The notes under the pieces: generated by a model
Databases searched by the model: none
What the model was told of the DNA's origin: nothing
The model's input: only the letters and a program-made list of their open reading frames with translations
Assembly: GCF_001183865.1 (NCBI RefSeq)
Contig: NZ_CP012020.1
Location: 3,015,045 to 3,079,044 of the forward strand
DNA: 64,000 bases
DNA from: Methylophilus sp. TWE2
GTDB taxonomy: Bacteria; Pseudomonadota; Gammaproteobacteria; Burkholderiales; Methylophilaceae
Direction of reading: 5' to 3'
Position numbers and translations under genes: made by a program
Shown: in pieces, positions 49,260 to 59,463 of the stretch
Numbering within the stretch: position 1 is the first letter of the stretch
Layout of the letters: each line of letters starts with the position of its first letter

Positions 49260-49318
49260 CTAACTGTATGAGTCAGATCTAATTGAATTCTTTCACTACA
49301 CGACTTAAAACGGGCGTC

Positions 49319-50188
49319 TTAGGACGAAACCGCTGCTGCACCGCCGACGATTTCTGAAATTTCTTTGGTAATCGCAGCCTGACGGGCCTTGTTGTAAACT
49401 AGTTTCAGTTCGCCAATCACGCTCTTCGCGTTGTCGGATGCTGATTTCATCGCCACCATACGTGCAGATTGCTCGGACGCCATATTTTCAGCCACCGCGT
49501 TATAAATCAGCGACTCGATGTAACGCACCATCAACTCGTCCACCACTGGTTTGGCTTCAGGCTCATAGATGTAATCCCAATGGCCGCTCGGGCTGCCCAG
49601 TTGCTCACCTGACAATGGCAGCAGTTGCTGCATGGTCGGTTCCTGCTTCATGGTGTTGATGAATTTGGTATAGCAGATGTAAAGCTGATCAATTTCACCG
49701 GCAATGTACGCATCCAGCATGACCTTGATGGTACCGATCAGTTTTTCCAGATGCGGTGTATCGCCCAAACCTGTGATGTGGGATTTCACCTGTGCACCGA
49801 CACGGTTCATAAAGCCGTAGCCTTTGTTGCCGATAGCGCTGACGCTGATGCCTTTGCCTTCAGCTTCCCAGGTTTTCATCTGGTTGACAGACAAACGCAG
49901 CACGTTGGTATTCAAACCTCCGCACAAGCCTTTGTCTGAGCTGACCACAATCAGGCCCACATTTTTCACGACGTCGCGTTTAATCAAAAACGGATGACGA
50001 TACTCAGATTGTGCAAAGGAGAGGTGGGCCGCCACGTTACGGATCTTATCCGCATAAGGACGGGAAGCACGCATTCTGTCCTGCGCTTTACGCATTTTAG
50101 AAGCGGCTACCATCTCCATCGCCTTAGTGATCTTGCGTGTATTTTCTACACTCTTGATCTTGGTTCTAATCTCTTTACTACCTGCCAT
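49319..50188 (-). CDS. atpG: F1Fo ATP synthase gamma subunit
   Basis: This 289-residue central-stalk subunit starts [20 protein letters not shown] and ends with the coiled coil helix [20 protein letters not shown]. The two terminal helices form the rotating shaft inside the alpha3beta3 ring; the [11 protein letters not shown] block marks the Rossmann-like middle. Gap to atpD is 68 bases, to atpA 29 bases. Confidence 0.98.
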   Translation of the reverse strand: MAGSKEIRTKIKSVENTRKITKAMEMVAASKMRKAQDRMRASRPYADKIRNVAAHLSFAQSEYRHPFLIKRDVVKNVGLIVVSSDKGLCGGLNTNVLRLSVNQMKTWEAEGKGISVSAIGNKGYGFMNRVGAQVKSHITGLGDTPHLEKLIGTIKVMLDAYIAGEIDQLYICYTKFINTMKQEPTMQQLLPLSGEQLGSPSGHWDYIYEPEAKPVVDELMVRYIESLIYNAVAENMASEQSARMVAMKSASDNAKSVIGELKLVYNKARQAAITKEISEIVGGAAAVSS

Positions 50189-50217
50189 ATTAGGTTCCTA
50201 AGTCGAAGTGTCAGAGA

Positions 50218-51759
50218 TTAATAAGCGTTGGTTGCTTTGAAATCTTGAATCGCAGCTTCCAATGCCTTCTCGTTGTCACCGCTCAGATCTTTGCTGGACT
50301 CGATGGCATCCATGATGTTCTTGTACTTGGAGTTCAAGAAACCATGCAATGCACTTTCGAAAGCCAGTACCTTGTTGGTTGGTACGTCATCGAAGTAACC
50401 TTTGTTAGCTGCAAACAAGCTCACGCCCATGTTTGCCACATTCAATGGTGCGTATTGCGCCTGTTTCATCAACTCGGTAAACATGCGACCGCGGTCCAAT
50501 TGTTTACGGGTCGCCTCATCCAGGTCAGAAGCAAACTGCGCAAACGCAGCCAGTTCACGATATTGCGCCAATGCCAGACGCACACCGCCACCCAGTTTTT
50601 TGATGACTTTGGTTTGCGCTGCACCACCCACGCGGGATACAGAGATACCGGCGTTGATCGCAGGACGAATACCTGCGTTGAACAAGTCAGTTTCCAGGAA
50701 GATCTGGCCATCGGTAATCGAAATCACGTTGGTTGGAACGAATGCAGATACGTCACCAGCTTGTGTTTCAATCACTGGCAATGCTGTCAATGAACCAGTT
50801 TTACCTTTGACTTCACCGTTAGTGAATTTTTCAACATACTCTTCGTTCACGCGAGCAGCACGCTCCAGCAGACGTGAGTGGATGTAGAACACGTCACCCG
50901 GGTAAGCTTCACGGCCTGGTGGACGACGCAGCAACAGGGAAATCTGACGGTATGCAACCGCTTGTTTGGACAAGTCATCGTATACGATCAATGCATCTTG
51001 GCCACGGTCACGGAAGTATTCACCCATGGTACAACCGGCATAAGGGGCCAGGAATTGCAGGGCTGCAGAGTCAGAAGCTGAAGCCGCTACCACGATGGTG
51101 TAAGCCATCGCGCCGTGCTCTTCCAGTTTACGTACTACGTTGGCAATGGTAGAAGCCTTCTGGCCAACCGCAACGTAGATACAAGTCATGTTCTGACCTT
51201 TTTGGTTGATGATGGCATCCACCGCAACCGCGGTTTTACCAGTCTGGCGGTCACCAATAATCAACTCACGCTGACCACGACCAACCGGTACCATGGAGTC
51301 AATAGACTTCAAACCGGTTTGCACAGGCTGTGACACGGATTTACGTGCAATCACGCCCGGCGCAATTTTTTCAATTTTGTCTGTCAGCTTGGCGTTGACT
51401 GGACCTTTGCCGTCAATCGGCTGACCCAAAGCGTTCACCACACGACCAATCAGTTCTGGACCGACTGGCACTTCCAGAATACGGCCTGTACATTTACATG
51501 TATCGCCTTCTGTAATGTGCTCATACTCACCGAGCACCACCGCACCCACGGAGTCGCGCTCAAGGTTCAATGCCAGACCGAACGTATTGCCTGGAAACTC
51601 AATCATCTCGCCGGACATCACGTTGGACAGACCATGAATACGCACAATGCCATCTGTCACGGAAATCACGGTACCCTGAGTACGGGCTTCCGCAGAAGTA
51701 GAGAAGTTTTCCAAACGGCTCTTAATGAGCTCGCTAATCTCTGATGTAGATAACTGCAT
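50218..51759 (-). CDS. atpA: F1Fo ATP synthase alpha subunit
   Basis: This 513-residue non-catalytic nucleotide-binding subunit has Walker [15 protein letters not shown], the VYVAVGQK-like [12 protein letters not shown], the [17 protein letters not shown]alker B region and the arginine-finger block [11 protein letters not shown]. The N-terminal helix ([14 protein letters not shown]) links to the delta subunit. It is long and intact, as expected. Confidence 0.99.
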   Translation of the reverse strand: MQLSTSEISELIKSRLENFSTSAEARTQGTVISVTDGIVRIHGLSNVMSGEMIEFPGNTFGLALNLERDSVGAVVLGEYEHITEGDTCKCTGRILEVPVGPELIGRVVNALGQPIDGKGPVNAKLTDKIEKIAPGVIARKSVSQPVQTGLKSIDSMVPVGRGQRELIIGDRQTGKTAVAVDAIINQKGQNMTCIYVAVGQKASTIANVVRKLEEHGAMAYTIVVAASASDSAALQFLAPYAGCTMGEYFRDRGQDALIVYDDLSKQAVAYRQISLLLRRPPGREAYPGDVFYIHSRLLERAARVNEEYVEKFTNGEVKGKTGSLTALPVIETQAGDVSAFVPTNVISITDGQIFLETDLFNAGIRPAINAGISVSRVGGAAQTKVIKKLGGGVRLALAQYRELAAFAQFASDLDEATRKQLDRGRMFTELMKQAQYAPLNVANMGVSLFAANKGYFDDVPTNKVLAFESALHGFLNSKYKNIMDAIESSKDLSGDNEKALEAAIQDFKATNAY

Positions 51760-51775
51760 TTAATTCTCCTATGCC

Positions 51776-52312
51776 TTATGCTGTGAGCGTATAGGCTAAA
51801 TTTTGTAACTGACCTTGGACAGACGCGTCGATAACGGTGTCGCCAACAATAATTTTGATGCCGCCAATGATTTCCGGATTTACGGAAACGCTTGCTTCAA
51901 TTTTCTTGCCGAACTTGGCTTCCAGACGTTTTACCAAATCTTTGGTTTGCGTTGCCGTGATTTTGGCAGCGGCAATGATTTGTGCGTCCAAGGTGCCTTC
52001 ATCTTGCGCTTTCAAAGCCTCAAAAGCTTCAGCAATGGCAGGCAATAAGGATAAACGGCCATATTCAACCAAGATCTTGATCAAATTTTGACCATGCTCG
52101 TTAAGATTGTCGCCGCAGACTTTTAGGAATGCAGCTTCAACATCAGCGGCATTCAGCTTGGGGTCATCAATCAGCGTTTTCATTTGGTCATTTGCTGCGA
52201 CAGCCGCGGCCAATGCCAACATTTCAGACCATTTTACCAATGCCTTTTTTTCTTTACCGAGCTTGTAACAAGCCACAGCATAAGGCCTTGCAATGGTTGA
52301 GAGTTCAGCCAT
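51776..52312 (-). CDS. atpH: F1Fo ATP synthase delta subunit
   Basis: This 178-residue stator subunit joins the top of F1 to the b-subunit stalk. The N-terminal helical domain (STIARPYAVACYKLG) and the C-terminal part (DLVKRLEAKFGKKIEASVSV, PEIIGGIKIIVGDTVIDASV) match the OSCP/delta family. Seventeen bases separate it from atpF and sixteen from atpA. Confidence 0.97.
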   Translation of the reverse strand: MAELSTIARPYAVACYKLGKEKKALVKWSEMLALAAAVAANDQMKTLIDDPKLNAADVEAAFLKVCGDNLNEHGQNLIKILVEYGRLSLLPAIAEAFEALKAQDEGTLDAQIIAAAKITATQTKDLVKRLEAKFGKKIEASVSVNPEIIGGIKIIVGDTVIDASVQGQLQNLAYTLTA

Positions 52313-52329
52313 GTTTTATCCCTTTTACC

Positions 52330-52800
52330 TTAAAGTTCCGCAGCGAGTTTAGCCAACATTTCGCTGTGTGCTTTAGCGTCAATCTCTTTACGCAGGATTT
52401 TTTCTGCACCAGCCACAGCCAGTGTTGAAACCTGTGCACGCAGACCTTCTTTGGCACGGTTTACTTCCTGATCGATTTCAGCTTTAGCACCGGCAATAAT
52501 GCGATCACCTTCAGCTTTGGCATTCGCCTTGGCTTCATCAATGATTTGAGCGGCACGTTTTTCGGCTTGCCCAATGATCTCACTTGCCTTCTGTTTGGCC
52601 TCGTTCAATGTGGTTTCAGATTTTTTGGCAGCCACTTCCAAGGCACTTTTGCCTTCTTGAGCAGCAGCCAAACCATCTGCGATTTCCTTTTGGCGTGTTT
52701 CAATCGCTTTTAACAGCGGTGGCCAAACGAATTTCACCGTGAACCAGATCAACACTGCAAATGCGATAGCTTGCGCGATGAGTGTGAAATTAATATTCAT
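52330..52800 (-). CDS. atpF: F1Fo ATP synthase b subunit
   Basis: This 156-residue peripheral-stalk subunit has one N-terminal membrane helix ([20 protein letters not shown]) followed by the long Ala/Lys/Glu-rich helix that dimerises along F1 ([20 protein letters not shown] and onward). There is a single b gene here and no b' copy. The length is normal for E. coli-type b. Confidence 0.97.
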   Translation of the reverse strand: MNINFTLIAQAIAFAVLIWFTVKFVWPPLLKAIETRQKEIADGLAAAQEGKSALEVAAKKSETTLNEAKQKASEIIGQAEKRAAQIIDEAKANAKAEGDRIIAGAKAEIDQEVNRAKEGLRAQVSTLAVAGAEKILRKEIDAKAHSEMLAKLAAEL

Positions 52801-52878
52801 TTTGGATCCATCATACTGATTGGTTGAAAGGTTTAAGTCACACTTAAACCCTACCGGGCGGAGATTACCGAGTAAAAC

Positions 52879-53145
<267 letters not shown>

Positions 53146-53192
53146 TTAATACCCTCTCTTATAAAGAATTAAAAACAACTACAAAGTTAAAA

Positions 53193-54029
53193 CTAGTGTG
53201 ACTCATGCGCCATGGCCAGGTAGACCACAGTCAACATCATGAAAATAAACGCTTGCAATGCCACAATCAGGATGTGGAAGATAGACCAGCCAGCACCCAG
53301 AACAGCCCCTGCCACGGTACCGGTCAGGCCAGTCGCAGCCCACATACCCAATAGCAGGAAGATGATTTCACCGGCGTACATGTTACCGAACAAACGCAAG
53401 GAGTGAGAAAGTGGCTTGGAGACGTACTCAATCAGGTTGAATAAGAAGTTGGCAGGCCATACCAAAGGATTAGAACCAAACGGGGCGCAGAATAATTCGT
53501 GAATCCAGCCGCCCAGGCCTTTGGCCTTAATCGAGAAGAAAATCATCAGGAACCACACAGCCAATGCCAAAGCAAAGGTGGTGTTAATGTCAGAAGTAGG
53601 GACGATACGCCATTTGGTATGCTCGCCACCGATTGCAGAGGCCACATTTGCTACGTGGTCTACCGGCAGGAAGTCCATCGCGTTCATGACCAGCACCCAA
53701 ACAAACACGGTCAGTGCAGCCGGCGCAATAAAGGAATGACGGTTACCGTGGAAAATGTTTTTAACCTGGTCATCGACAAAACCGAATAACAATTCAACAA
53801 ACGCCTGACGCTTGGTTGGTACACCGGCAGTTGCGCCACGTGCCACCCACCAGATCAGGCCCATTACCAGCAAGCCCAGCACAACAGACGTCAACAAGGT
53901 ATCGTAGTGCAGCACCCAAAAACCTTCAGAAGTTGCATTACCGTTGACACCCTGGGCATTGAAGCTCAAATGGTGCGCGATATATTCAGAAGGGGTCATT
54001 TCTGCGTGTTGTGCGTGTTCGGTTGTCAT
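53193..54029 (-). CDS. atpB: F1Fo ATP synthase a subunit
   Basis: This 278-residue integral membrane protein forms the proton half-channels beside the c-ring. Five to six hydrophobic segments are visible, and the essential Arg is in [19 protein letters not shown], with [20 protein letters not shown] containing the conserved Gln. Length is normal. The gap to atpE is 47 bases. Confidence 0.97.
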   Translation of the reverse strand: MTTEHAQHAEMTPSEYIAHHLSFNAQGVNGNATSEGFWVLHYDTLLTSVVLGLLVMGLIWWVARGATAGVPTKRQAFVELLFGFVDDQVKNIFHGNRHSFIAPAALTVFVWVLVMNAMDFLPVDHVANVASAIGGEHTKWRIVPTSDINTTFALALAVWFLMIFFSIKAKGLGGWIHELFCAPFGSNPLVWPANFLFNLIEYVSKPLSHSLRLFGNMYAGEIIFLLLGMWAATGLTGTVAGAVLGAGWSIFHILIVALQAFIFMMLTVVYLAMAHESH

Positions 54030-54058
54030 ATTTTCAAACTATTTTTAAGTTAACTGGT

Positions 54059-54451
54059 CTACACATTCGCTTGTGATTTTGCCAGTGCCGCGCCAGAAAA
54101 AAGCGCTGCAGCTGCCAAGCCTGCGATCAGTGCAAAGGGAACCAGTGCCTGATACAGCTTGAAAACCACAAACAGGATAATCGCGATGATTAAAATTTTT
54201 ACTGCTTCAGCCTTGAGTAAATTGAGTAAAACCGCGGTCGGGTCTGTTTTTAACCGGCCTTTTTCTGCAATTTTTGTTGCAAACCATGCGCCAACCACCA
54301 CAGAAACACCACCCATGAAAGCTGACAGTGCGGCCGGCAAGCCAGACGCAGCATACGCAAGCAGCGTGACAGCCAAGGTCGCCATGACTTGCCAGCGCAG
54401 CATGTTGCGATAAAGCGACACGCCAGCCGCTGGGTTTTCTTGACCGCTCAT
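54059..54451 (-). CDS. atpI: ATP synthase protein I
   Basis: This 130-residue small membrane protein has four hydrophobic stretches (from MLRWQVMATLAVTLLAYA to the C-terminal LIAGLAAAALFSG). It is the first gene of the operon; AtpI is thought to assist c-ring assembly and is not part of the final enzyme. A candidate promoter lies 48-76 bases upstream. Confidence 0.9.
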   Translation of the reverse strand: MSGQENPAAGVSLYRNMLRWQVMATLAVTLLAYAASGLPAALSAFMGGVSVVVGAWFATKIAEKGRLKTDPTAVLLNLLKAEAVKILIIAIILFVVFKLYQALVPFALIAGLAAAALFSGAALAKSQANV

Positions 54452-54498
54452 GGGGTTTGACCGCTAAAATTCAAGGCAAAATACTACAAAGACGCGAG

Positions 54499-54527
54499 AT
54501 TTTGAATTATTCACAGGCCGAAGTCAA
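54499..54527 (-). promoter_or_regulatory. Candidate promoter of the ATP synthase operon
   Basis: On the minus strand TTGACT (54527-54522) and CAAAAT (54504-54499) are 17 bases apart, ending about 48 bases before the atpI start, in the 148-base gap behind parB. Both boxes are one to two changes from consensus. Confidence 0.5.
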
Positions 54528-54599
54528 GCACCAAACAGGCGTTAACTGTCTGAATGTGCTACAAAAATCTATGGCTTGGTACTCTATACGTGATTTCAC

Positions 54600-55460
54600 T
54601 CACGATTTCAGGCGATTACCCGTCAGTTTTGCTATCCAATCATCTAATTGATCAAGGTTTGAAAAACTCAACTTCAGGACGCCAGCGCCATTCGCCTTAC
54701 TGCTGATCGCCACCTCGGCGCCCAGCTGTTCGCTCAATTGATTTTGCAAGGTAGCCACATCAGGATGTACCACAGTCTTGGCCTTTTTACCACTGACCGG
54801 CTCGGTTTGAATTAAGCGCTCTATCTCGCGCACTGACAATCCATCCTGAACCACTTTATTTGCCAACAGAATCTGTTGGGCAGGTTCAATACCCACCAGG
54901 GCGCGAGCGTGACCCATGTCAATCTGGTTATCCAGCAACATGTCCTGCACCATAGGCGTCAGCGTTAACAAACGCAGCAGGTTGGAGACAGCCACACGGG
55001 AGCGACCAACCGCTTCTGCGGCTTTTTCATGCGTCATGTCAAACTCATCAATCAATCGCTTGATACCCATTGCTTCTTCTAAGGGATTTAAATCCTCACG
55101 CTGAATGTTTTCAATGAGCGCCATCGCCAGGGCTGCTTCATCCGCAATTTCCCGTACCAGCACCGGTACTTCTGTGAGGCCAGCTTTTTGCGAGGCGCGC
55201 CAGCGGCGTTCACCTGCAATGATTTCAAATTTTTCGGGCCCGATTTCCCGCACCAGGATAGGTTGCATGATGCCTTGCGCCGCAATCGAATCCGCCAGCG
55301 TTTGCAAGGCCTCCTCATTCATGTAGGAACGGGGCTGGTATTTACCTGGCTGTAACTGGCTAACGGGCAGGGTGCGTAACGTGTCCGACTGGGTAATAGT
55401 TTCTGTATCCCCCGATAACAATGCGTCGAGTCCGCGTCCAAGTCCCTTAGGCTTCACCAT
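54600..55460 (-). CDS. parB: Chromosome-partitioning protein ParB (Spo0J)
   Basis: This 286-residue CTPase/DNA-clamp protein binds parS and spreads on the origin region. It opens MVKPKGLGRGLDALLSG, has the CTP-binding boxes (GQYQPR-like GKYQPRS and GERRWRASQKAGL), the helix-turn-helix (MTHEKAAEAVGRSRVAVSNLLRLL, split by residues 141-165) and a C-terminal dimer domain. Two perfect parS sites lie 1.8 and 4.9 kb away in this window. It follows parA after 38 bases. Confidence 0.97.
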   Translation of the reverse strand: MVKPKGLGRGLDALLSGDTETITQSDTLRTLPVSQLQPGKYQPRSYMNEEALQTLADSIAAQGIMQPILVREIGPEKFEIIAGERRWRASQKAGLTEVPVLVREIADEAALAMALIENIQREDLNPLEEAMGIKRLIDEFDMTHEKAAEAVGRSRVAVSNLLRLLTLTPMVQDMLLDNQIDMGHARALVGIEPAQQILLANKVVQDGLSVREIERLIQTEPVSGKKAKTVVHPDVATLQNQLSEQLGAEVAISSKANGAGVLKLSFSNLDQLDDWIAKLTGNRLKS

Positions 55461-55498
55461 ACTGCTGCTTCCTTGTCATGAGTGTCAAAATATCTGCT

Positions 55499-56260
55499 TT
55501 AGTTTTTTTGAATAATTTCTTGTGCAAGCTCAAGATAGGCTTGCGCGCCCTTGGAAGAGCGGTCATATAACAATACTGGCATGCCATAACTGGGTGCCTC
55601 TGCCAATCTGACATTGCGCGGGATAATCGTCTGGTAGACTTTTTTACCAAAATGGTTCACCAATTGCGCGGAAACTTGCTGCGCCAGCATGTTGCGGTTA
55701 TCAAACATGGTGCGCAACAAACCCTCAATCTCCAGCACTGGATTCAAGTGCGCGCGCACTTTCTTGACCGTATTGACCAAATCAGACAAACCTTCCAGCG
55801 CATAATACTCACACTGCATGGGGATCATGACTGAATGTGCCGCGGTCAAGGCATTTACCGTCACCAGATTTAAAGAAGGCGGACAATCCAGCAATACAAA
55901 ATCGTATGCCTGGTCACCCAGTTTGAGAATCGCATTTTTCAACCGCGTTTCACGCGCCATCTCATTGACCAACTCCACCTCCGCACCCGCCAGATCGCGG
56001 TTAGAGGGTGCCACGTCATACTTGGCTGCTTCCGCGTGTATCACCACCTCCTGCAAGGTTTTATTACCAATAAGCACCTGATAAATACTGTCTTTCAAGT
56101 GTGCCTTATCAATGCCACTACCGGTACTCGCGTTCCCCTGCGGGTCCAAATCAACCAACAATACTTTTTTTCCGTGTTCTGCCAGACTGGCGGCGAGATT
56201 CACACAGGTAGTCGTTTTACCGACGCCCCCTTTTTGGTTGGTGATTGCTATTATTTTCAT
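55499..56260 (-). CDS. parA: Chromosome-partitioning ATPase ParA (Soj)
   Basis: This 253-residue deviant-Walker ATPase has KGGVGKTTTCVNL at the N-terminus, LLVDLDPQGNASTG and LLDCPPSLN. There is no N-terminal helix-turn-helix, so it is the chromosomal Soj type. With ParB and parS it moves the replicated origins apart. Its ATG shares the base at 56260 with the end of rsmG, forming the rsmG-parA-parB unit behind mnmG. Confidence 0.97.
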   Translation of the reverse strand: MKIIAITNQKGGVGKTTTCVNLAASLAEHGKKVLLVDLDPQGNASTGSGIDKAHLKDSIYQVLIGNKTLQEVVIHAEAAKYDVAPSNRDLAGAEVELVNEMARETRLKNAILKLGDQAYDFVLLDCPPSLNLVTVNALTAAHSVMIPMQCEYYALEGLSDLVNTVKKVRAHLNPVLEIEGLLRTMFDNRNMLAQQVSAQLVNHFGKKVYQTIIPRNVRLAEAPSYGMPVLLYDRSSKGAQAYLELAQEIIQKN

Positions 56261-56886
56261 TATGTATTCTCAAACACAATTAAATGTCTTTCCGCCTGCA
56301 AGTGAGGCACTTGCAAACGAATGACCTCTTTGGGCTGGACGCCAGCCAACTGCAACTCCTCGGTGGGCACCAAACCCTTCATCGCCAACCAACGCCCATG
56401 TGGAGCCATTAAATGTGCCGTCAATTGCTTAAACAATGCAATATCGGAAAAAGCCCGCGAAATCACCTGCTTAAAAGGAAGGGCTGGCATAAAAGCCTCC
56501 ACCCGTGCATGCACCACCTGCGCATTGGACAAACCAAGCTCCGCTTTAACCTGTCGCATAAATATGGCTTTTTTCTGAACGGTGTCTATCGTTGTAACCT
56601 GCACATCAGGACGTGTGATGGCGATGACCAAACCAGGCAAACCACCACCACTACCCACATCCAGCAAGTTACCCGTTTCAATATAAGGTAAAACACTGAG
56701 ACTATCTAACAAATGCAACACCAGCATTTCCTGCGGGTCACGCACCGCGGTGAGGTTATAAACCTTATTCCATTTATGCAACAACGTAAGGTAGGCCAGG
56801 CATTGCGATTGCATCTCTGCCGTCACTACAGAATGTAAATTCAAAGCCTCTACCCCAGAAGCCAATTGTGAGGCCAAATAATCCAT
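56260..56886 (-). CDS. rsmG: 16S rRNA (guanine-527-N7) methyltransferase
   Basis: This 208-residue SAM-dependent enzyme methylates G527 of 16S rRNA. Motif I is LLDVGSGGGLPGLVIA; HKWNKVYNLTAVRDPQEMLV and VISRAFSDIA are the family blocks. It overlaps mnmG by one base at 56886 and touches parA at the other end, the conserved gidA-gidB-parAB order of origin regions. Confidence 0.97.
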   Translation of the reverse strand: MDYLASQLASGVEALNLHSVVTAEMQSQCLAYLTLLHKWNKVYNLTAVRDPQEMLVLHLLDSLSVLPYIETGNLLDVGSGGGLPGLVIAITRPDVQVTTIDTVQKKAIFMRQVKAELGLSNAQVVHARVEAFMPALPFKQVISRAFSDIALFKQLTAHLMAPHGRWLAMKGLVPTEELQLAGVQPKEVIRLQVPHLQAERHLIVFENT

Positions 56887-58820
56887 TATGCTGCAGCAAT
56901 ATCGCCCGACTGGCTCTGTTTTTTCTGTTTGCGTTTGAGATACACCAGCAATAGTGAAATGGTGGCGGGTGTAATACCCTGTATCCGACTTGCCTGCCCA
57001 ATGGTTTCAGGTTTGTGTGACAGCAACTTTTGCCGTGCCTCATTACTTAGGCCATGCACATCATTATAATCAATCACTTCCGCCAGTTTGATGTGCTCGC
57101 TATTTTTCTGACGGGCGATCTCTTCATTCTGGCGATCAATATAGCCTTGGTATTTGGCAGCAATTTCCACTTGCTCCAACACATCCTCAGCCAACATTTC
57201 GGGGGAGGGTACAATACTCAGCAGTGATTGATACGTGACCTCAGGGCGACGCAATAATTCAAACAAGGAATACTCGTGCTCCAGCACCTTACCAAAAGTA
57301 GCTTCCTGTGTTTCACGTGAAACAATTTTATTTTGACCCGCAGGCTGGCCGTTATCAGGCTGCAAGAAGGTGCGTCTTAACCTGGCTTGCTCACGCGCCA
57401 CCGCTTCCTGCTTTTTGCAAAAAGCCTCCCAACGGATATCATCCACCAAACCCAACTCACGGCCTTTTTCGGTAAGACGCATATCAGCGTTGTCTTCACG
57501 TAACTGCAACCGGTATTCGGCACGGCTAGTGAACATGCGGTATGGTTCATTAACCCCCGTGGTAATCAGGTCATCAACCAATACACCTAAGTATGCTTGT
57601 TCACGGGAGGGGCACCAGCCATCTTTATCTTGCGCATACAAAGCAGCATTTGACCCCGCTAATAAACCCTGTGCTGCAGCCTCTTCATAACCCGTCGTAC
57701 CATTTATTTGGCCGGCAAAAAACAGCCCGCGAACAGTCTTTGTTTCGAGAGTCGATTTCAGGCCTCGTGGGTCGTAGTAGTCGTATTCAATAGCATATCC
57801 GGGGCGCAAGATATGTGCATTCTCCAAACCACGGATAGAACGTACCAGCGCTAACTGGATATCAAATGGCAGACTGGTCGATATTCCATTAGGATAAATT
57901 TCGTGAGTGGTTAAACCTTCAGGCTCCAGAAAGACCTGGTGCGACTCTTTGTCGGCAAAGCGATGTATCTTGTCTTCTACCGAAGGGCAATAGCGCGGCC
58001 CCACACCCTCAATCACCCCCGTATACATAGGAGAGCGATCCAGGCCGCTACGAATAATGTCATGCGTTTGCTGATTGGTGTGAGTGATCCAACAAGGTAA
58101 CTGTTGAGGATGCTGGGCTACATGACCCAAAAACGAAAATATTGGCACTGGCGTATCGCCAGGCTGCTCAGTCATCACACTGTAATCAATTGAGCGCCCA
58201 TCAATACGTGGCGGCGTCCCCGTTTTGAGGCGACCAGCCGGGAGACCAATTTCACGCAAGCGCGCAGCCAATGATATTGCTGGCGGATCTCCGGCGCGCC
58301 CAGCGCTGTAATTTTGCAATCCAACATGTACCAACCCACCGAGGAACGTGCCTGCTGTGAGCACCACAGATTTAGCATTAAAGCGCAGGCCAATCTGGGT
58401 AACCACACCAGCAGCTCTATCGCCCTCAAGGATAATATCGTCGACCGCCTGCTGGAACAGCCATAAATTAGGTTGGTTTTCGAGTCGATGGCGGATAGCC
58501 GCTTTATAAAGGATACGGTCAGCCTGTGCACGCGTCGCGCGCACAGCCGGGCCTTTACTGGAGTTCAAGATACGGAACTGGATACCACCTTCATCTGTAG
58601 CCGCGGCCATGGCGCCACCAAGCGCATCCACCTCTTTAACCAAATGACCCTTTCCAATCCCGCCAATAGAGGGGTTACAGGACATTTGCCCCAATGTTTC
58701 AATGTTATGGCTGAGCAGCAGGGTTTTTTGACCCATGCGAGCAGCCGCCAGTGCGGCCTCGGTACCTGCATGGCCGCCACCCACCACAATGACATCGAAT
58801 CGATCAGGAAAGTCCATCAT
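56886..58820 (-). CDS. mnmG: tRNA uridine-34 5-carboxymethylaminomethyl synthesis enzyme MnmG
   Basis: This 644-residue FAD enzyme works with MnmE to modify the wobble uridine of several tRNAs. It has the FAD-binding [21 protein letters not shown] start, [33 protein letters not shown] and the second nucleotide-binding region [21 protein letters not shown]. The first two codons are both ATG, so the start may be 58817. A parS site encodes VSRET at about residue 500. Confidence 0.98.
   Translation of the reverse strand: MMDFPDRFDVIVVGGGHAGTEAALAAARMGQKTLLLSHNIETLGQMSCNPSIGGIGKGHLVKEVDALGGAMAAATDEGGIQFRILNSSKGPAVRATRAQADRILYKAAIRHRLENQPNLWLFQQAVDDIILEGDRAAGVVTQIGLRFNAKSVVLTAGTFLGGLVHVGLQNYSAGRAGDPPAISLAARLREIGLPAGRLKTGTPPRIDGRSIDYSVMTEQPGDTPVPIFSFLGHVAQHPQQLPCWITHTNQQTHDIIRSGLDRSPMYTGVIEGVGPRYCPSVEDKIHRFADKESHQVFLEPEGLTTHEIYPNGISTSLPFDIQLALVRSIRGLENAHILRPGYAIEYDYYDPRGLKSTLETKTVRGLFFAGQINGTTGYEEAAAQGLLAGSNAALYAQDKDGWCPSREQAYLGVLVDDLITTGVNEPYRMFTSRAEYRLQLREDNADMRLTEKGRELGLVDDIRWEAFCKKQEAVAREQARLRRTFLQPDNGQPAGQNKIVSRETQEATFGKVLEHEYSLFELLRRPEVTYQSLLSIVPSPEMLAEDVLEQVEIAAKYQGYIDRQNEEIARQKNSEHIKLAEVIDYNDVHGLSNEARQKLLSHKPETIGQASRIQGITPATISLLLVYLKRKQKKQSQSGDIAAA
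57309..57324. promoter_or_regulatory. parS centromere site in mnmG
   Basis: TGTTTCACGTGAAACA is a perfect match to the 16-bp palindromic parS consensus bound by ParB. It lies within mnmG and is read there as VSRET. It is 1.8 kb from the start of parB. Confidence 0.95.
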
Positions 58821-58919
58821 AAAGAATCTTGAACTGTTTGATTTAAAAAGATTTATGATTTTAGCGTAAACTAGTCAAATGGTCATTTAATTCACTGATT
58901 TGTTACATCTATTCTGTGA

Positions 58920-58950
58920 TTTAATACAATGTGTTTACCGTTTAATACAA
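58920..58950 (+). promoter_or_regulatory. Direct repeat upstream of cytochrome c'' gene
   Basis: TTTAATACAA occurs twice, at 58920-58929 and 58941-58950, exactly 21 bases apart (two helical turns), 77 bases before the cytochrome c'' start. The whole 205-base gap is A+T-rich. The repeats may be regulator-binding sites or tandem -10-like boxes; nothing here decides which. Confidence 0.4.
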
Positions 58951-59025
58951 ATCAATAACAAGCAGGCCATATTTACTTAACATAAAAACAATAGAATTTT
59001 TATAAAACAACCAAGGAGCTTTACC

Positions 59026-59460
59026 ATGAAAATCAAAACAATCATTGCCGTATTTGGGGTCTTATTTTCTGCGCATGCACTGGCTGACGTGACTAACGCT
59101 GAAAAGTTGGTGTACAAATATACCAATATCGCTCACTCCGCCAACCCAATGTATGAAGCGCCTTCAATTACTGATGGCAAAATTTTCTTCAACCGCAAAT
59201 TCAAAACACCAAGCGGCAAAGAAGCAGCGTGTGCATCTTGCCACACCAATAACCCGGCCAATGTGGGTAAAAACATTGTGACCGGCAAAGAAATTCCACC
59301 GCTGGCACCACGCGTCAATACCAAACGCTTCACAGATATCGACAAAGTGGAAGACGAATTCACCAAACACTGTAACGATATTCTGGGTGCAGATTGCTCA
59401 CCTTCAGAAAAAGCTAACTTCATTGCTTATTTGTTGACAGAAACCAAGCCTACCAAATAA
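59026..59460 (+). CDS. cycA: Cytochrome c'' (SHP-type, DUF1924 family)
   Basis: This 144-residue periplasmic monohaem cytochrome has a signal peptide ending at ALA (residue 20), giving a mature 124-residue form. The haem site is CASCH (mature Cys49, Cys52, His53). Mature His95 and the Cys96/Cys104 pair match cytochrome c'' of Methylophilus methylotrophus, where His95 is the sixth ligand and leaves the iron on reduction. It belongs to the DUF1924/sphaeroides haem protein family. AAGGAGC lies before ATG 59026. A cytochrome b gene follows after 3 bases. Gene symbol from memory of the M. methylotrophus literature. Confidence 0.92.
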   Translation: MKIKTIIAVFGVLFSAHALADVTNAEKLVYKYTNIAHSANPMYEAPSITDGKIFFNRKFKTPSGKEAACASCHTNNPANVGKNIVTGKEIPPLAPRVNTKRFTDIDKVEDEFTKHCNDILGADCSPSEKANFIAYLLTETKPTK

Positions 59461-59463
59461 TAG

